A stretch of DNA of 64,000 nucleotides from Odiellus spinosus. Taxonomy: Eukaryota; Arthropoda; Arachnida; Opiliones; Phalangiidae. Within the stretch, counting starts at the first letter, position 1. Each line of letters begins with the position of its first letter. The stretch covers positions 28,253,935 through 28,317,934 of the forward strand of contig OY987227.1 of NCBI GenBank assembly GCA_963920705.1. Direction: 5' to 3'. Shown here one piece after another: positions 11,461-24,021 of the stretch. The notes beneath the pieces are model-generated. The model was not told the origin of the DNA, searched no databases, and saw nothing but the letters and a program-made list of their open reading frames with translations. Both the position numbers and the translations under genes were made by a program.

Positions 11461-12875
11461 GACCCAACTACTCGATACTCGACTATCGGTTTTTCCTTCA
11501 TTTAGAAATCATCTAATTAAAGAGACTATTATAATATAAACGCTACGTTGAACGTAAAAATAAAACCGCTAAGCCTAAATCGATCTTTAAAACCTTTCCT
11601 ATCATATTTTTGAGATGCTTAAGCACGAAATAAATCCGAATTATCTGTTTATATTTAATGGAACTGGGTAAATTACCTCAAATTAATTTTCAAATATAAA
11701 ATAACTACATCACCATACGTAACTCGACTGCATAAAGCTATAAAAAACCAAACCTGTTAACCAAAATGAAAAAATAAATAAAAAAGTTTATCCGAATGCT
11801 GGCCCCCTAAAAAAAGGGTAGTGGAATATTATAAAGGTATAGAAACTGTAAGAACTCGTAAACTAAAAGATCAGTGGATATCCGCTGCTAGAAAGATGTA
11901 AAGGAAGCTCGAGAGGCCCGTGTATATCGGGATGACTGGCAATGACGTCCCTCTCGGGTCATTGATTTCGGGCGCACCGTTGCCACCCGCGGAGCGCTAA
12001 AAAGGGTGCCATAAATCCGGAGCACGACTCTATACACGGACCAATAATATTGGGTGTACGTGGACCCACTAGTGGACAGTTTTCCAAAATAAAATACGGG
12101 CAAATCTTAGTTCGATGGGAGCAAACTTTGTGGCGCTAGTATCGTTCGTTAGGGTTAGTATATTAGTTAGTTTGTAACTCGAAAAACGTCCGCAAGAGGC
12201 GCGAAGATTAAAATTGTTATTTAGGAGGCTTTCCTCTGGTAAGTCCGTGACGTTGCCCGGTGCGAATCGCGAAAGGCCATCGAGAGCTATCAAACGCAGA
12301 ATTTTGGGGCTTTTTACGATCCTTCGCCCGCTCTCCTTCTTCGAGTCCTAAAGGGATTCGCCTCGTAAAACGGTGTCAAAACAGTCGGAAAAAGTTTTTT
12401 TACAGCCTTTTTCTCTCTCTCTCTCTTCTCTTATTGAAAGAAATTACTCCCTTATCGAATCACGTCCGTAAAAAAAGTCTGTTAAAAATCACTCTGATCT
12501 TCACATTGTTTCGGGTTTATGTAATAGCAACCCCCCGGCAAGTGAAACGTTTAGGTTATTGAGCAGTTTGGTTATTGGAATGTGTACTCGAAAGTGAATA
12601 TATTTCAAGGTGAAAATAAAACCCAACAGATGCGTATTTTAATTTATATCAAGACCTTAGATTAAGCCTATAGCGACTTTCATACATGTTTTTTTAGTGA
12701 CGAACCAACGCCCAGAGGGGTTATATAACAAGTTATTAGGGCAATTTATAGTTTACTCTGGTGAAATGACCAAAATCGTTATTGATAAAGTAACTAAATT
12801 GATAAAAGAGGTCAAAGTTTAACGTTTTAAATCACCTTTAAGTTTTCTTTTCAATAGTTACTCGTGTTTGGCGCC
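11461..12875. other. No supportable gene
   Basis: ORFs at 11888-12562 overlap on both strands and include low-complexity CTCTCT; nothing recognisable. Confidence 0.5.
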
Positions 12876-13042
12876 AAGTATTAAACTATAAATAAAAAAA
12901 CTTAGCCGGAAAATAGGCTTAGCTGGATTTGTGGAGATCGTCTGAACTACCCAAAAAAAGACCATTGATCGTTGGCAATAATGTATACAGGGAATGGGCA
13001 GGATCTCCATGAAGCCAGCTAAGCCTTTTTTTGGTTTTTGCT
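12876..13042. mobile_element. Degraded M4-related inverted repeat
   Basis: AAATAGGCTTAGCTGGATTT and GATCTCCATGAAGCCAGCTA form an inverted pair like the inner arms of M4. The outer AGGGAGAATGC ends are missing. Confidence 0.65.
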
Positions 13043-16000
13043 GTAAAAACTGCTTGGTGAAAAGTAGCCTTAACTCGTAAAATTTCTATTCAAAATCGAC
13101 GCGCACGGTTAAAGTAACACCACCGCTTGTAATATCAATAACAAATAAAATTTTCGCTGAATCGTCTATTTCGCGTTGTGATTAAAACCTCCCCCACTTT
13201 CTCTCGCTCGTCTGACAACCGTGAAAAGTTATATCGTAGTAGTTAGAACCGTAATCCAAATGGATAAATAAAATACTTCTTTCCCGCATCTTTTAAACAA
13301 AACGGTTGTAAACACGGCGTTTTGGGATCCCCCTAGATTGATTTTGAAGTGGACTCTCTTCGCGTCACTCGGATATTCCAATATCACGACGAAAGGGCCC
13401 CATTTACAAGCACCCCTCTCTTTTGAACCCAAAAATGAAAGATCGTAAAAGGGGCTATAGGCGATGAAAAGGTTCAATATATATACGAATATCGGAGAAC
13501 TTTCCCCCCGCTTTATTTCTAATCTCTTATTGCAGCTAGAGCGCGGAAGTTCGACAATAAAAATTTCGCGTGGTTCTCGGAGTATAGTTCTAACACGGTT
13601 CGGGGGAATAGAAGTTGCCAGGAAAATAAGCGCTCGTTATTTTATAGGCCACGCAACCCCTCAGTTAAAATCGGCCATAAACTAAGGACGATTTCGCGCT
13701 AGGTCTGTAACGCCCGGTGCCATGGACGTACGTCCGAGATAGTCTTCATTAAAAATCCTCTACGGGCTCGTCAACCGCCTTAATATTATACTCGGTACCA
13801 TCTTCAATTCCTTACAGGGCAACCTCGTTTCATTTCTTGTCGTAAAATTCGCCTAAATCCGTCGTTCTTAATACCCTTTTACGATTCGAAACCAGTGTCT
13901 CGTTAATCAAAACTGTATGTTAATCTGTTGATATCCACATGCTCATTGTGACGTTTCATTAATCTTTTCGACCACCTTCCCCAAAAAAGTGTTTATACCC
14001 CATAATCCAGATTCTTTACATCCTTCGTCTAAATTTAAATCACTTTGTTTTTTTAATCATAGGGCTTCCCCGTGTCTTTACAAAGTATAAAGGTTATGAC
14101 GTCATTCCAAAATTCTTAAATCAATATCCTGAATAAATTAATTTATACTTTCTAATATCATTTTATTAACCCTTTGAAGCCTAAGGGATCTTGCTATCCA
14201 CTCTTTACACACAAATACGCGTGTGTTTTTCTGTAGGGAAAGGGTTAAAGTTGAACTAGATGTAGACTTACATCGAGCCCCTAAGCGTTTTATATACGAG
14301 TAACTCTTTTTCGGGGGAGATATAATTAAAAGTGATCTCTTTGACGGCTTAATGAATGAATTTTACCAAAAGAGGGTTGGCTAGCGTTCTCTCGAAGCCC
14401 AAAGTTTTTCCTCGTATTTTATGTAAGCCGCAGCGAGGGTCTTCTATCTTCTCAATATGATAGCTTCTTTTGTTTGCTCTCATGCACTTTTAATTTGCAC
14501 TCGTCAAATGTCTTTCTTTTAATTACGTAGCTTCGGGCAGCCAGGAGCTGAATTCGCGTCGTATACTAAATTATTACATTCTACCATGACGTGTTTCGTT
14601 TTTGTAATATTATAAATCACATTTCTGGTTTGTCTAAAGGACCTTTCACGCGAGTCAATAGTTAAAATTTGGTTAATTTCAAGAATCTGACCAATTAGAG
14701 AATAGAGACACCTTTAAGCTTAACTTTCAGTTAATTTCGTAAATATGAAACGTCATCGAAATAAAAAAGAGGGGCTAATTACTCTCGGATTCCCTGTACA
14801 CTGGCCGATTACGGATTACGCGTAATCGCTTTAGTACAGTCAATGTTAAAAGTTAATAACTTTGTTAATTGATTGTTAATTACCGTTAGATCTTTTGTTA
14901 GTTTTGATAACGCGTATTCTAACTGTCCAAATAGATTTAAAATATCTTGTTATCAGAGTCTAGTATTCCTTTAACCTTTTTGTAACTATTTGAAAGAGTT
15001 CCCAATTGTTCGCGGTTAATTTTTGATAAGTTTAATGTTAAGCCTAACGAATTTCATTAAAATGACCAGCTGCATCCTAAAATAGATTCCCTTACTAATA
15101 TTAGTAGTTCAAAGTATATATTTTGCGTAAACACAGTACAATTATCGTAATGTGTCAGTGTCCATCACCCTATTGTCAATTTGGTCGATTTCCCTGCCGT
15201 ATCCGAAGTGAAAATTGTCAGACACACTTCGATGACTCCATTCATTTCCGATTCCAGACCAATTTCGGGCCATATTACCAGAGTCTCGATCCCCCCTTGT
15301 CTTATAACGGGTAAAAATGGCCAAAACAACTATTGTCCCCAGTATTATTTTTTCGTATGAGTGTTCACCTAGTCCTTAGAGGATTTTCAAACGCAATTAA
15401 CGCGCGTTACGTGAAGGCACTAGATCCCTTTTTTTTTATGCCCAAAGCGGCCAGGTCTCACTCCCTATTGGGGAAAGCACTGACCCCTTTTGGGGTCCCG
15501 AAACGCGATTAAAAGAGCCAGAGAAGGGGGTTTGTAGCGGTCTTTAGGGGATTAAGGAGAAAGCCTCGTAAAAAGAGAACCAGTTGACGTAAAAATTACC
15601 AATCCGGGACTTGTACGTTATCAGATCAAAAAGGCTTAGTGGTAGCCTGGTATTTGTCAGACTCGACTCGCGTTGTGGAGACAGAGACGACCAGGGAGAG
15701 ATAGACGCCTGCCTTAATCCGAACCGTGACTCCGTAGAGGGCGTTTATCGCTCTTAAGTTTATTTATTTATCGTGGATTTCTTCTTTATTGGTTCGTGGC
15801 ACTCGTCTTATTGGGTTTAAATAGTACAGTATTCGCTTAATTGGAAGCAGTGATGTTCTGGGATTGAAAAAGGTTGGTTATGACACCACTTGCCAGTTAC
15901 GTAGTTGTTGCTTCTAAAACTTCGAACACGTCTCTTTGTCACGACTCCTAGACTAACGTAATTAGAGAGTTACAATAGATGAAGAAACAAATTACTTCTC

Positions 16001-17943
16001 ACCCCGTAATTATTATAAGATACTTTTTGACGGTGAATTATTATTTATACTTTGAAAGCAAATACAACAAACAATTATTATGATCTACAATACAGGCAGA
16101 GTATTACCTTTCTCAAGGCAATGTAATGAATTACCATTTCGAACAACTCATATCTTTCACATTAGTACTTGTAATCACGCACCAAAAGTTTGAAAAACAA
16201 ACATTTAAACTGTCCTCTACTACCCAAAATACTTTAAACAAGAAGAACAACCATAAACACTCTGAAAATACGAGTGCCAACATATCGAAACAACACCAGT
16301 AAATCTACGACATGACATATTAAGCATTAATAATTGATATCTCATGACCTAAAAATAGATTTCATATTCTCTTCTATGGAATATATTCTCCCAAAAACCG
16401 GTGAAATAAAAGGACTAACACAAAGGAGACGGGGGAGGCGTTATTGTAACTACCATTATGGCTTCCACAGTGTCTGTCGCGTTTCCAAAGCTAATGTAAT
16501 ATAACGGGGAAAGGTGAAACGGGCTTAAGCGGTGATAAGGGTAGTTCTAAGCTTCCAGACGTTGTACACGTTCAGCGAAGTAAATCGAACGGTAAACTCC
16601 GATATATATAAGCTTAATTTATTTTTCCCCTCTCTCTCAGTCTGATGGCGATTGTCCGCACCTGCGAAAAGAAAAAAAAGCAAGCGTTGACGTCTATCGT
16701 CGCTTTTAATTCCACGATTACATTCATTCCCCCAAAAGCACCTTTTCCCTATTTATGAATAAATAATATAGTTTTGTATATCAGTCTTCCCCTTTCAATG
16801 TCCGAAGCGAAAAGAGGCGCGGATTAATGATCCCGCGATTTCTACTCCTTTATCAGATTGCGAGCGCCCTATTTTAAGCCTAATGCGTGCCGATTTGGTC
16901 GCTGGGAATTTTGGCATCTGTACCCTTACTTCGGGGCAGGATCTCTCCGCGATTAATATAAATATTGGCGGGCTTATACGGTAAATAGAGGCGAAAATTT
17001 ATTAGCCTTATTCTTCCACAAATTGCTTATTTTTTAGAGACTTCTCGCTTGCCGATATCAGTTCATCGCGTGTATAAACTACAACTAGTATGGAAGCTAC
17101 GCAATTTTTGGTACCAGAAGGTGATAATGAATCGGGGGATCTTTAGGGCTAAAACTGTATCAGAGCAAACATACGTGGAATGTTAGGATGAAGTTTAACT
17201 TTCACTCCATTGCTTTCTTTAAATGAAACGAACTAGGGCGTTGAGTTTTTCTTGGGTGCCCAAATAGCCACCATTTTAAAGATAGGGGGAATGAAAACCG
17301 TCGTAACTTAGCCTGGCCCTAGCTCGTTAAAGAATGACAAGTATGCCTCGATTTCGCGATGAAGACATTTTCTAACTGGTTAAAAATACGGAAATTGGTA
17401 GGGAGAATCGGGGCCGGGACGCTGAGAGATGGGGTGCTAATGAGCCGGTAGAAATGCTCATCTCTCTCTTTCTTCACTGTCTTATATTCTAGTTCTTCTA
17501 CGGCTCTAAGAGTTACGCGACTAGGCTTCGGGAGTGAGTTAAACGTATACCTCTAACGTATACCTCAGAGCCCCTCTTGTCGTTTACGAGTCCCGTTTAC
17601 CCTCACCTACCCCCCGTGATATGGTAGATTTGGTTTTCCCAATCCCTATATCTTGAACTGCCTTAAATTTGTATCCTTTTTGGGGTCGCGTTCCCACGTA
17701 TTAGTGAATGAAAACTAGTTTTAATACCGGTGTATTGGGTTTAAGTGTTAGGGTGACCGCCATGATAGTGTCTTCGAGTTTAAGTGAGAATAAGTGTGAT
17801 TTTCCTATTTAGTTCATCATTCGCGTTAATAGTGGTATTAAAGTTAAAATCACTAAATATGCAATAAACTTGTTCGCACTGCTGAATGTTACCATCATTC
17901 GAAATTTTTCCCACGGTTCTCATGGGAAGAATAAGTTTTTCCC
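13043..17943. other. 4.9 kb with no recognised gene or element
   Basis: Frames stay short (at most 82 codons). No inverted repeats or tandem arrays stood out, unlike most of the window. It may hold unique regulatory or old repeat DNA. Confidence 0.5.
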
Positions 17944-18048
17944 GAGGGGGCAGACACTCGCGAACTCAGGTGTACAAACTCAATGCACTGTCAAAGCTGA
18001 ACTCAGTAAACTCAAGTGTACAGCGAATTCAAGAGTGTCTGACCCCTC
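17944..18048. mobile_element. MITE family M3, short copy (105 bp)
   Basis: Ends GAGGGGGCAGACACTC and GAGTGTCTGACCCCTC. Overlapping ORFs at 17870-18085 are artefacts of it. A lone related end, GAGTGTCTGCCCCCTC, occurs near 60110. Confidence 0.8.
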
Positions 18049-18489
18049 CGTTTTTTATGGTCCCTGCAGACTCTTAGCGTGTTAGAGCCTGGATATTTTA
18101 GTAGCCCGTTCTCGTGCCCCAACCCTAGTAAATGTATCCTGTATCTTACTATATAGGTAGCCCATAGAACAAAAAAAAAAAAAAAAATTGTTGTCAAATA
18201 CTGTAGAGTATGAACAGAGCTTTCATTTTGTACAGTTGAAAAAACTCTTTGCAAAGCACATATGGCTTAGTATATTACTGGATCACAGACACCATCCTTC
18301 TGTAAATTGCTCTATTTGGAAAGGGGGGCGCTTTATGTATGATGCTACTTAACTAAATAACTACAATTAAGTGGGAGGGGTGTGCCATCATTTCTCTTCA
18401 GGACCCCCCTTGGTATTAGTTTTTTTTTTGGCCTTTTGTTAAGTGTGTGTTTACCTATTAACTTTCAACAAACAATATTTTTAGGTACT

Positions 18490-18495
18490 TTTATT
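18490..18495 (-). terminator. LIN52 polyadenylation signal AATAAA
   Basis: A perfect AATAAA hexamer (minus strand) lies 27 nt past the LIN52 stop codon, a normal distance for the 3' UTR of a compact gene. It also supports the chosen last exon. Confidence 0.6.
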
Positions 18496-18522
18496 TATAA
18501 AACATTCATTCGTGTACAATTT

Positions 18523-19347
18523 TTATCGCCTTCGACGGGGAACTCTTTCCAATATGCTGAGGAATCGTCCTCTGGTCATTTCTCTCGCTAAATCATAATA
18601 TACAATTTGTATTTCTTGATTTAAATCGCAATAAGCGTCGAATAAATGTCATACCCTCTTCCAATCCCAACTGGTAGGCTAGATTTTGAAGATCTTTAAC
18701 TTTTTCCAGCAAAGCTGAGGCCGTTAAACTACCAAATCCGTGTAGCATTTTAATATCTTCTTCATCCATATCTTTAACCCATTCTGGTTTAGGAGGCGGC
18801 CCATCCAGAGCTATCGGCTAGGAATAGAATAAAAATTAATGATCATCCTTTATAGTTTATCTTACTATTTTCTTACCGATGTCATTGCCACAAAGTCAGA
18901 AACACCAGGAACTAAAAATATATAATGGTAGTGAAATTCTTCTTAGTCTAAAACATTTTAAATAAAATTTTAAGGTAATTACTTTGCTCTGGCCATAATT
19001 CGGGAGATGATCTGTCCAGTTTTTCCAAGCTTAGGAGTGAGGGTTCCGCCTCTAAAGCTATATCTAAAGAACGAAATAAATTATGTTAATTATAATTTTC
19101 AATGAATTTATTACTAAATTGGGCCCCTAAGCCTAAGCTATTATCTTATAATGACATAGTAAGAGGCGTTATCCTTTGAAACCACTTGGTTTTAAGAGTT
19201 ACAACGAAAGTTGAAGTATTTTTGAATCCATTAAAAATTGAATAATGTTTACTTTAAACAATACAATGATAAACATAACGTAAAACCATATCCATAATAT
19301 GAAAATAAATGCTTAAATTTACCACTACTATTTTCTGTTGACGCCAT
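18523..19347 (-). CDS. LIN52: LIN52, MuvB/DREAM complex subunit
   Basis: LIN52 is a small subunit of the MuvB core, which joins pocket proteins and E2F-DP to form the DREAM repressor of cell-cycle genes, or B-Myb to form an activator, in the nucleus. Five exons join in phase (read on the minus strand): 19347-19323, 19063-18983, 18911-18877, 18817-18655 and 18587-18523, giving 122 codons before TAA (human LIN52 has 116). Residues 18-24 read LLSLEKL, the LxSxExL pocket-protein-binding motif. Ser28-Pro29 in DRSSPELWPEQ matches the DYRK1A phosphosite of human LIN52. The core PEWVKDMDEEDIKML and LQNLAYQLGLEE and the C-terminal REMTRGRFLSIL follow the family. The last exon was placed by restoring AREMTRG: reading through the GTATGA donor at 18654 gives an unrelated tail. 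Identification rests on recalled family sequence. It is head to head with ALDH6A1. Confidence 0.93.
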
Positions 19348-19926
19348 TTTATAATGAGAAATACGTTGTTGTGTTGATAGAGGGCAGCACTGCTGCTCAA
19401 AGTCGCTCCAATTATTTTTATATAATAAAATCGATGGCTACAGGCAGGGACGGAAATAACAAGTCACTGGGCATTGTTCCAATATCCCATAAATTTTTAT
19501 TTTTAAGAAGGGTCACTGGACATTTGTCCACGCAATAAAAACCTATTCGCATATAGAGGAAATTTGTGGTTTTTAATCGAAAACGATTTCGAGTGTTTAC
19601 ACTTTACAGATTTTTTGACAGAAACGTCGTCTGCTAAGCTGTTTAGGGATTACACCCTAGCAGACGACGTTTAGGTTGCCATAACCCTTACCCTGGCCCC
19701 TTGGAGTTTAGTTTCTAGTTTCGGAGTAGTTGATCGAATGGTCCACAATAGTTTAAATTTATTATCTAGCGTACCAAAAAATTAAAACAGTATAAGTTAG
19801 CCAAAACCAAAATTGCTTTTGACTTTCGCTGGTTTAGGCATATTTTGGTAAATTTCGTTCTAAATATTTTCGAGTCTGGCAACATTGCGATAATTGAAAA
19901 CTCAAAAAGTTAAAAAAGCTTCAACC
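19348..19926. promoter_or_regulatory. Shared intergenic region between LIN52 and ALDH6A1 (bidirectional promoter)
   Basis: The 579 bp between the two divergent start codons must hold both 5' UTRs and both promoters. No obvious TATA box is placed for either gene. The main visible structure is a hairpin at 19622-19672. That the promoter is truly shared is inferred from geometry only. Confidence 0.5.
19622..19672. repeat. Inverted repeat (15-bp perfect arms) in the LIN52/ALDH6A1 intergenic region
   Basis: Arms AAACGTCGTCTGCTA (19622-19636) and TAGCAGACGACGTTT (19658-19672) are perfectly complementary around a 21-nt loop. It could be a tiny MITE remnant, a paired binding site (each arm contains ACGTCGTC), or a structured 5' UTR element. 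No second copy was noticed in the window. Confidence 0.8.
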
Positions 19927-22900
19927 ATGTCTGCTCCAAGTCTATCAAAATGCGTTGGGATATTAATTGTAATTAATTCACTAACTATTATTTTGTAGAG
20001 ACGTAAAACTAACAGTTTCGTTTTAATTAGGCCAGGAATATCAATCTTTCCAAACGATATTACGCATCTAATATAGTAAGTATGAAATAAGGTTGAAAAA
20101 AGTTTACAACACCTCTACATTAAATCTTTGATCGTATCAAAAATGATTATAAGATTATCGCAAAGTATGGGTTTTTAATAAGCGTTACAGCTTATATATG
20201 ACTGTGTCTTAGCCCAACACTAAGCTGTACATCAATGGCAAGTTTCTCGAATCCAAAACTAACGAATGGATTGATTTACGAAACCCTGTAAGCCAAATTT
20301 TGCCCATATATATAAAAATGGTGTTATCAAACTTACCGTATCAATTGGATTATGGTAAATTAAGGCCACTAATGAAGTCGTTACGAGGGTGCCAAAATCT
20401 ACGCAAGATGAAATGCAAATGGCTGTGGAAGCGGCCAAAAACGCGTACAAATCTTGGTCGCAGACCTCCATTCTCACTAGGCAACAAACCATGTTTAAAT
20501 ATCAACATTTGATTAGACAAAATATGGTCTGTAAATCCTTATTTATTCTTAAATTTGCGAAAGAAGCTTGTTTAAGTAATAATATGACTATTTAAGAAAC
20601 GGCTAGCTGCCAGTATTACCGAGGAGCAGGGAAAAACGTTGGTTGACGCCGAGGGTGATGTTTACAGGGGATTACGTAGGTTTTTTTCTACTTTTCAAAA
20701 TGTAAAGAACTTGGTATAATACGAGGATTAAATTTTAGAGGTTGTTGAACACGCTTGCAGCGTCACCTCTTTGCAGTTAGGGGAAGCTCTCCCATCAATT
20801 GCCAAAGATATGGATACGATGTCTTATCGTATTCCTTTGGGTGTTTGCGCCGGAATTACGCCGTTTAATTTCCCGGCTATGATACCTCTTTGGGTATGGT
20901 TTTTCTTTTCTGATTCTAAGTTGGCTTCCAAGTTGTATGAGTATTTATCTCCCCCCTGATTGTGGCTAATTGGTATTCAGATGTTTCCATTGGCATTGGT
21001 TTGCGGTAACACTTTCGTATTGAAACCGTCGGAAAGAGACCCCGGGGCGTCGATGATTCTTATGGAACTTCTAGAAGAAACTGGGGTTCCTGAGGGCGTA
21101 GTTAACGTAATTCACGGGCAACACGATGCCGTGAATTTCATTTGCGACCATCCTGATATCAGAGCCATTTCGTTTGTCGGATCTGATCAAGCTGTAAGAA
21201 TAGAAGTTTCTAATTCAAGTCTTCTGTTCTCAAAAAGTTATCTATCTTGTTAGGGCAAATATATCTACGAGAGAGGCTCGAAAAATGGTAAAAGAGTGCA
21301 AAGTAACATGGGTGCTAAAAATCACGGCGTTATTATGCCCGATGCGAATAAGGAACATACCCTAAACCAACTTATCGGAGCCGCATTTGGCGCCGCTGGT
21401 CAACGATGCATGGCTCTATCAACCGCCGTCTTCGTCGGGGAAGCTCGAAATTGGCTTCCCGAATTAGCCGAGAAAGCTAAGAAACTTAAGGTGAACGCCG
21501 GACACGTTCCTGGGACGGATTTGGGTCCCGTCATATCCCCAGAGTCCAAGAAACGAATTTTAGAATTAGTGGAGAGTGGTATATCTGACGGTGCCAAATG
21601 TATATTAGACGGTAGAAATGTCAAAGTTCAAGGGTATGAAAATGGAAATTTTGTAGGTCCCACCATTCTATCCGATGTCAAGGTAATTAAGGTTTCCGTT
21701 ATTGTTCTTCTACTTCTTCAAAGCTTAGCTAAGGATATTGGAGATAAAATTGGCCGATATCGTAATTCAAATGATACCAATATCACAGTTTAAAAGATAT
21801 AACAAACTAACGACCAAGGGTTAACCACTAGCGGATGAGACTTTCTATAACAAATTATTGACCAAGGCTTAACAACTAGCTGACGAGACTTTCTATAACA
21901 AACTATTGGCCAAGGCTTAACCACTAGCTGAAGAGAGTATAACAAACTATTGACCAAGGCTTAACCACTAGCGGACGAGACTTTATATAACAAACTAATG
22001 ACCAAGGCTTAACCACTAGCTGACGACCTTTATAAGGGTTCGTACAAACCAGGAACACCTGGCTGGAAGTATTAGTTAGTCATAAATTGGGGAAATATAT
22101 GCGTGTAAGAGTGCTTGATCATAAACTTGATCATGATTCCATGTTGGTACGACCTCAATCAGATCATGAGTTGTATTATTAGGGTTTTTCAAAACATTCA
22201 TCCACCTGGAAATATCGGAGATATGTCAGTATAAATTAAAAATGCATTAGTGATGATGGAAGTGGCTTGCTAACTTGTAGGCGTCTTAGACGTAGATCAT
22301 CATTTAACGTCTTCTCCTTACCTCAAGCCGCAATCTGAAATTATAACAGCACGCACTGGCCAAGGCTTAATGAAACAAAACTAGATTGGAGACAAAAAAC
22401 TCCTATATTTTTCGCGACTTACGTTTTAAGACATCTTTATTCTTTAATCTATTAATAGATAGTTACTCACGTTCAAAAACCCACTCCAAATTTAGGGATT
22501 AACGCCCCCAAAATATTGCAAATGTCTCGATCATCTTTGATCAGCGAGATGGTTGACTGTTTCATCGCGTTAGCTACCATAATCCTCGTGTAGCTTCTAG
22601 TTATCTTCCCTTTCAAATGCAGCCGCTGACACGTACTGATCTCCAGTACCCCGAGCTAAGCTTTAAGATTTAGACTACAAATAATGCGGAACATTGAATT
22701 TGTATGAAAAAATGACCGTAGTGTGATTATTTATAAACGTAGCCGACTATGAGATGTTATAAGGAAGAGATTTTTGGGCCCGTCTTAGTTACATTAGGCG
22801 TTGATACTATCGACGACGCCATTGAAGTAATTAATTCTAACAAATATGGAAATGGAACCGCCATTTTTACGACTAACGGAGCTACGGCTCGTAAATTTAC

Positions 22901-24021
22901 TCAAGAAATTGATGTTGGACAGGTAAAACTGTTTTCCAATTATCGTATTGGATTCTCTCAGTCCGTAATGTTTCTAATTTAACTCGAATTAGGTTGGGAT
23001 AAATGTTCCTATTCCGGTACCGTTACCCATGTTTTCTTTTACCGGATCAAGGGGCTCGTTTCTAGGAGACTCAAACTTTTACGGCAAAGCTGTAACTATA
23101 AATTTATTTATATTACGGTTTTATCAAGGATAGGGAGAGAGAGAAAACGACAAAACAATTCCTTTATTTCCAAAACAGGATTATACAGGACACAATTTGA
23201 TTTTATAGGATTATACAGGACTAAAATTATCTGAAATAAAAGATCTTAAGGCAAATTTAAAAAAAAATTTATACGGTTCCGTTGAATTGGTTTAAATATT
23301 GAACTCGTCCAAATCCTTAATTGAGTAATTGTGAGAATAGGGTCTGCTTACTCAAAACAGACATTCGAGTGTTTAACGTCTCAGCGATATTTTTTGATAC
23401 GGAATTACTTAGACAATATATGAATATATGAATTATGTGACGATCATGAGAGACATCTAGCGGCCGAGTCTTATAAAGTAGCCAAGGCTTAGACACGACA
23501 TTAAAGCAATCTTTTAACAAGATGCCATTTTTTTTTATCGTGAAATGTCTATTAACTCAAAATTATAGGACTCTTTAGAATATTTCAAGGAAACACAGAA
23601 TTATATAGAAAATATATGAATTATATGATTACTGGGCTAAGAGTCATCTAGCGGCCGAATCTTATAAAGTAGCCAAGGCTTAGGCATGTAGTGGTAAAAC
23701 TAGAAGTCTGATCTGTAATTTACGTGCTAAATTATTAGGGTAATTGTAATTTATTGTTTACTTTAGTTAAATTACAAAAAATGTTTGATATTTTAAAATA
23801 TTTTGGGTTTTTGCGATGGTCAGGCAGTCGCCCGTTGTTTTTTTTCTCTCCCTGTTGAAAATCGTGCTTGGTTTTATTGATGAAAGATTTACTTCCTCTG
23901 AAAACTAAAATCGTTTCAGGGATTGAATTTCTACACCCAGATTAAAACTGTAACGCAATTATGGCGCGAACAAGACGCGTCTGATAGTAAATCGGCAACC
24001 GCTATGCCAGTCATGAAATAA
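19927..24021 (+). CDS. ALDH6A1: Methylmalonate-semialdehyde dehydrogenase (acylating), mitochondrial
   Basis: Mitochondrial CoA-dependent enzyme that converts methylmalonate and malonate semialdehydes to propionyl- and acetyl-CoA in valine and pyrimidine breakdown. Eleven exons join in phase: 19927-19968, 20031-20075, 20213-20287, 20365-20526, 20597-20675, 20739-20893, 20981-21193, 21254-21682, 22743-22922, 22993-23091 and 23920-24021; 526 residues, human about 535. The first two exons were inferred: they give a basic, Ser-rich presequence ending SKRYYASNI before [10 protein letters not shown]. Catalytic Cys is about residue 309 in GQRCMALS. The SNMGAKNH motif lacks the usual ALDH glutamate, as is typical of this CoA-acylating family. 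Other marks: [45 protein letters not shown]. Most introns are 60-137 nt; the introns after exons 8 (1060 nt) and 10 (828 nt) contain repeats. Exons 3-11 are very secure, exons 1-2 about 0.7. Confidence 0.96.
21790..22028 (+). repeat. Imperfect tandem repeat, about 50-55 bp x about 5, in ALDH6A1 intron 8
   Basis: Five diverged units share ATAACAAACTA, GACCAAGGCTTAACCACTAG and a GACGAGACTTT-like segment. The same GCCAAGGCTTA core recurs singly at about 22358, 23477 and 23673 in this gene. It is an intronic minisatellite with no coding sense. Confidence 0.8.
23417..23690 (+). repeat. Two direct copies of an about 80-bp sequence in ALDH6A1 intron 10
   Basis: Copies at about 23417-23500 and 23608-23690 share CATCTAGCGGCCGA, TCTTATAAAGTAGCCAAGGC and an upstream ATATATGAATTAT. 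They are intronic and related through the GCCAAGGCTTA core to the tandem array in intron 8. Confidence 0.7.

Noticed and set aside
15123-15324. Two overlapping ORFs of 60-63 codons
   Set aside because: Opposite strands of the same stretch, neither with recognisable sequence or splice context.
18382-18591. 69-codon plus-strand ORF
   Set aside because: Antisense to the last exon and 3' UTR of LIN52.
18593-18654. LIN52 ending in-frame after FIRRLLRFKSR
   Set aside because: Reading through the donor loses the conserved EMTRGRFLSIL end, which is recovered exactly in phase by splicing to 18587.
19999-20075. Alternative ALDH6A1 exon from the acceptor at 19998
   Set aside because: Its frame ends out of phase with the exon at 20213; the shorter exon from 20031 fits and gives a transit-peptide-like sequence.
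21400-21624. 74-codon minus-strand ORF
   Set aside because: Antisense shadow of ALDH6A1 exon 8.
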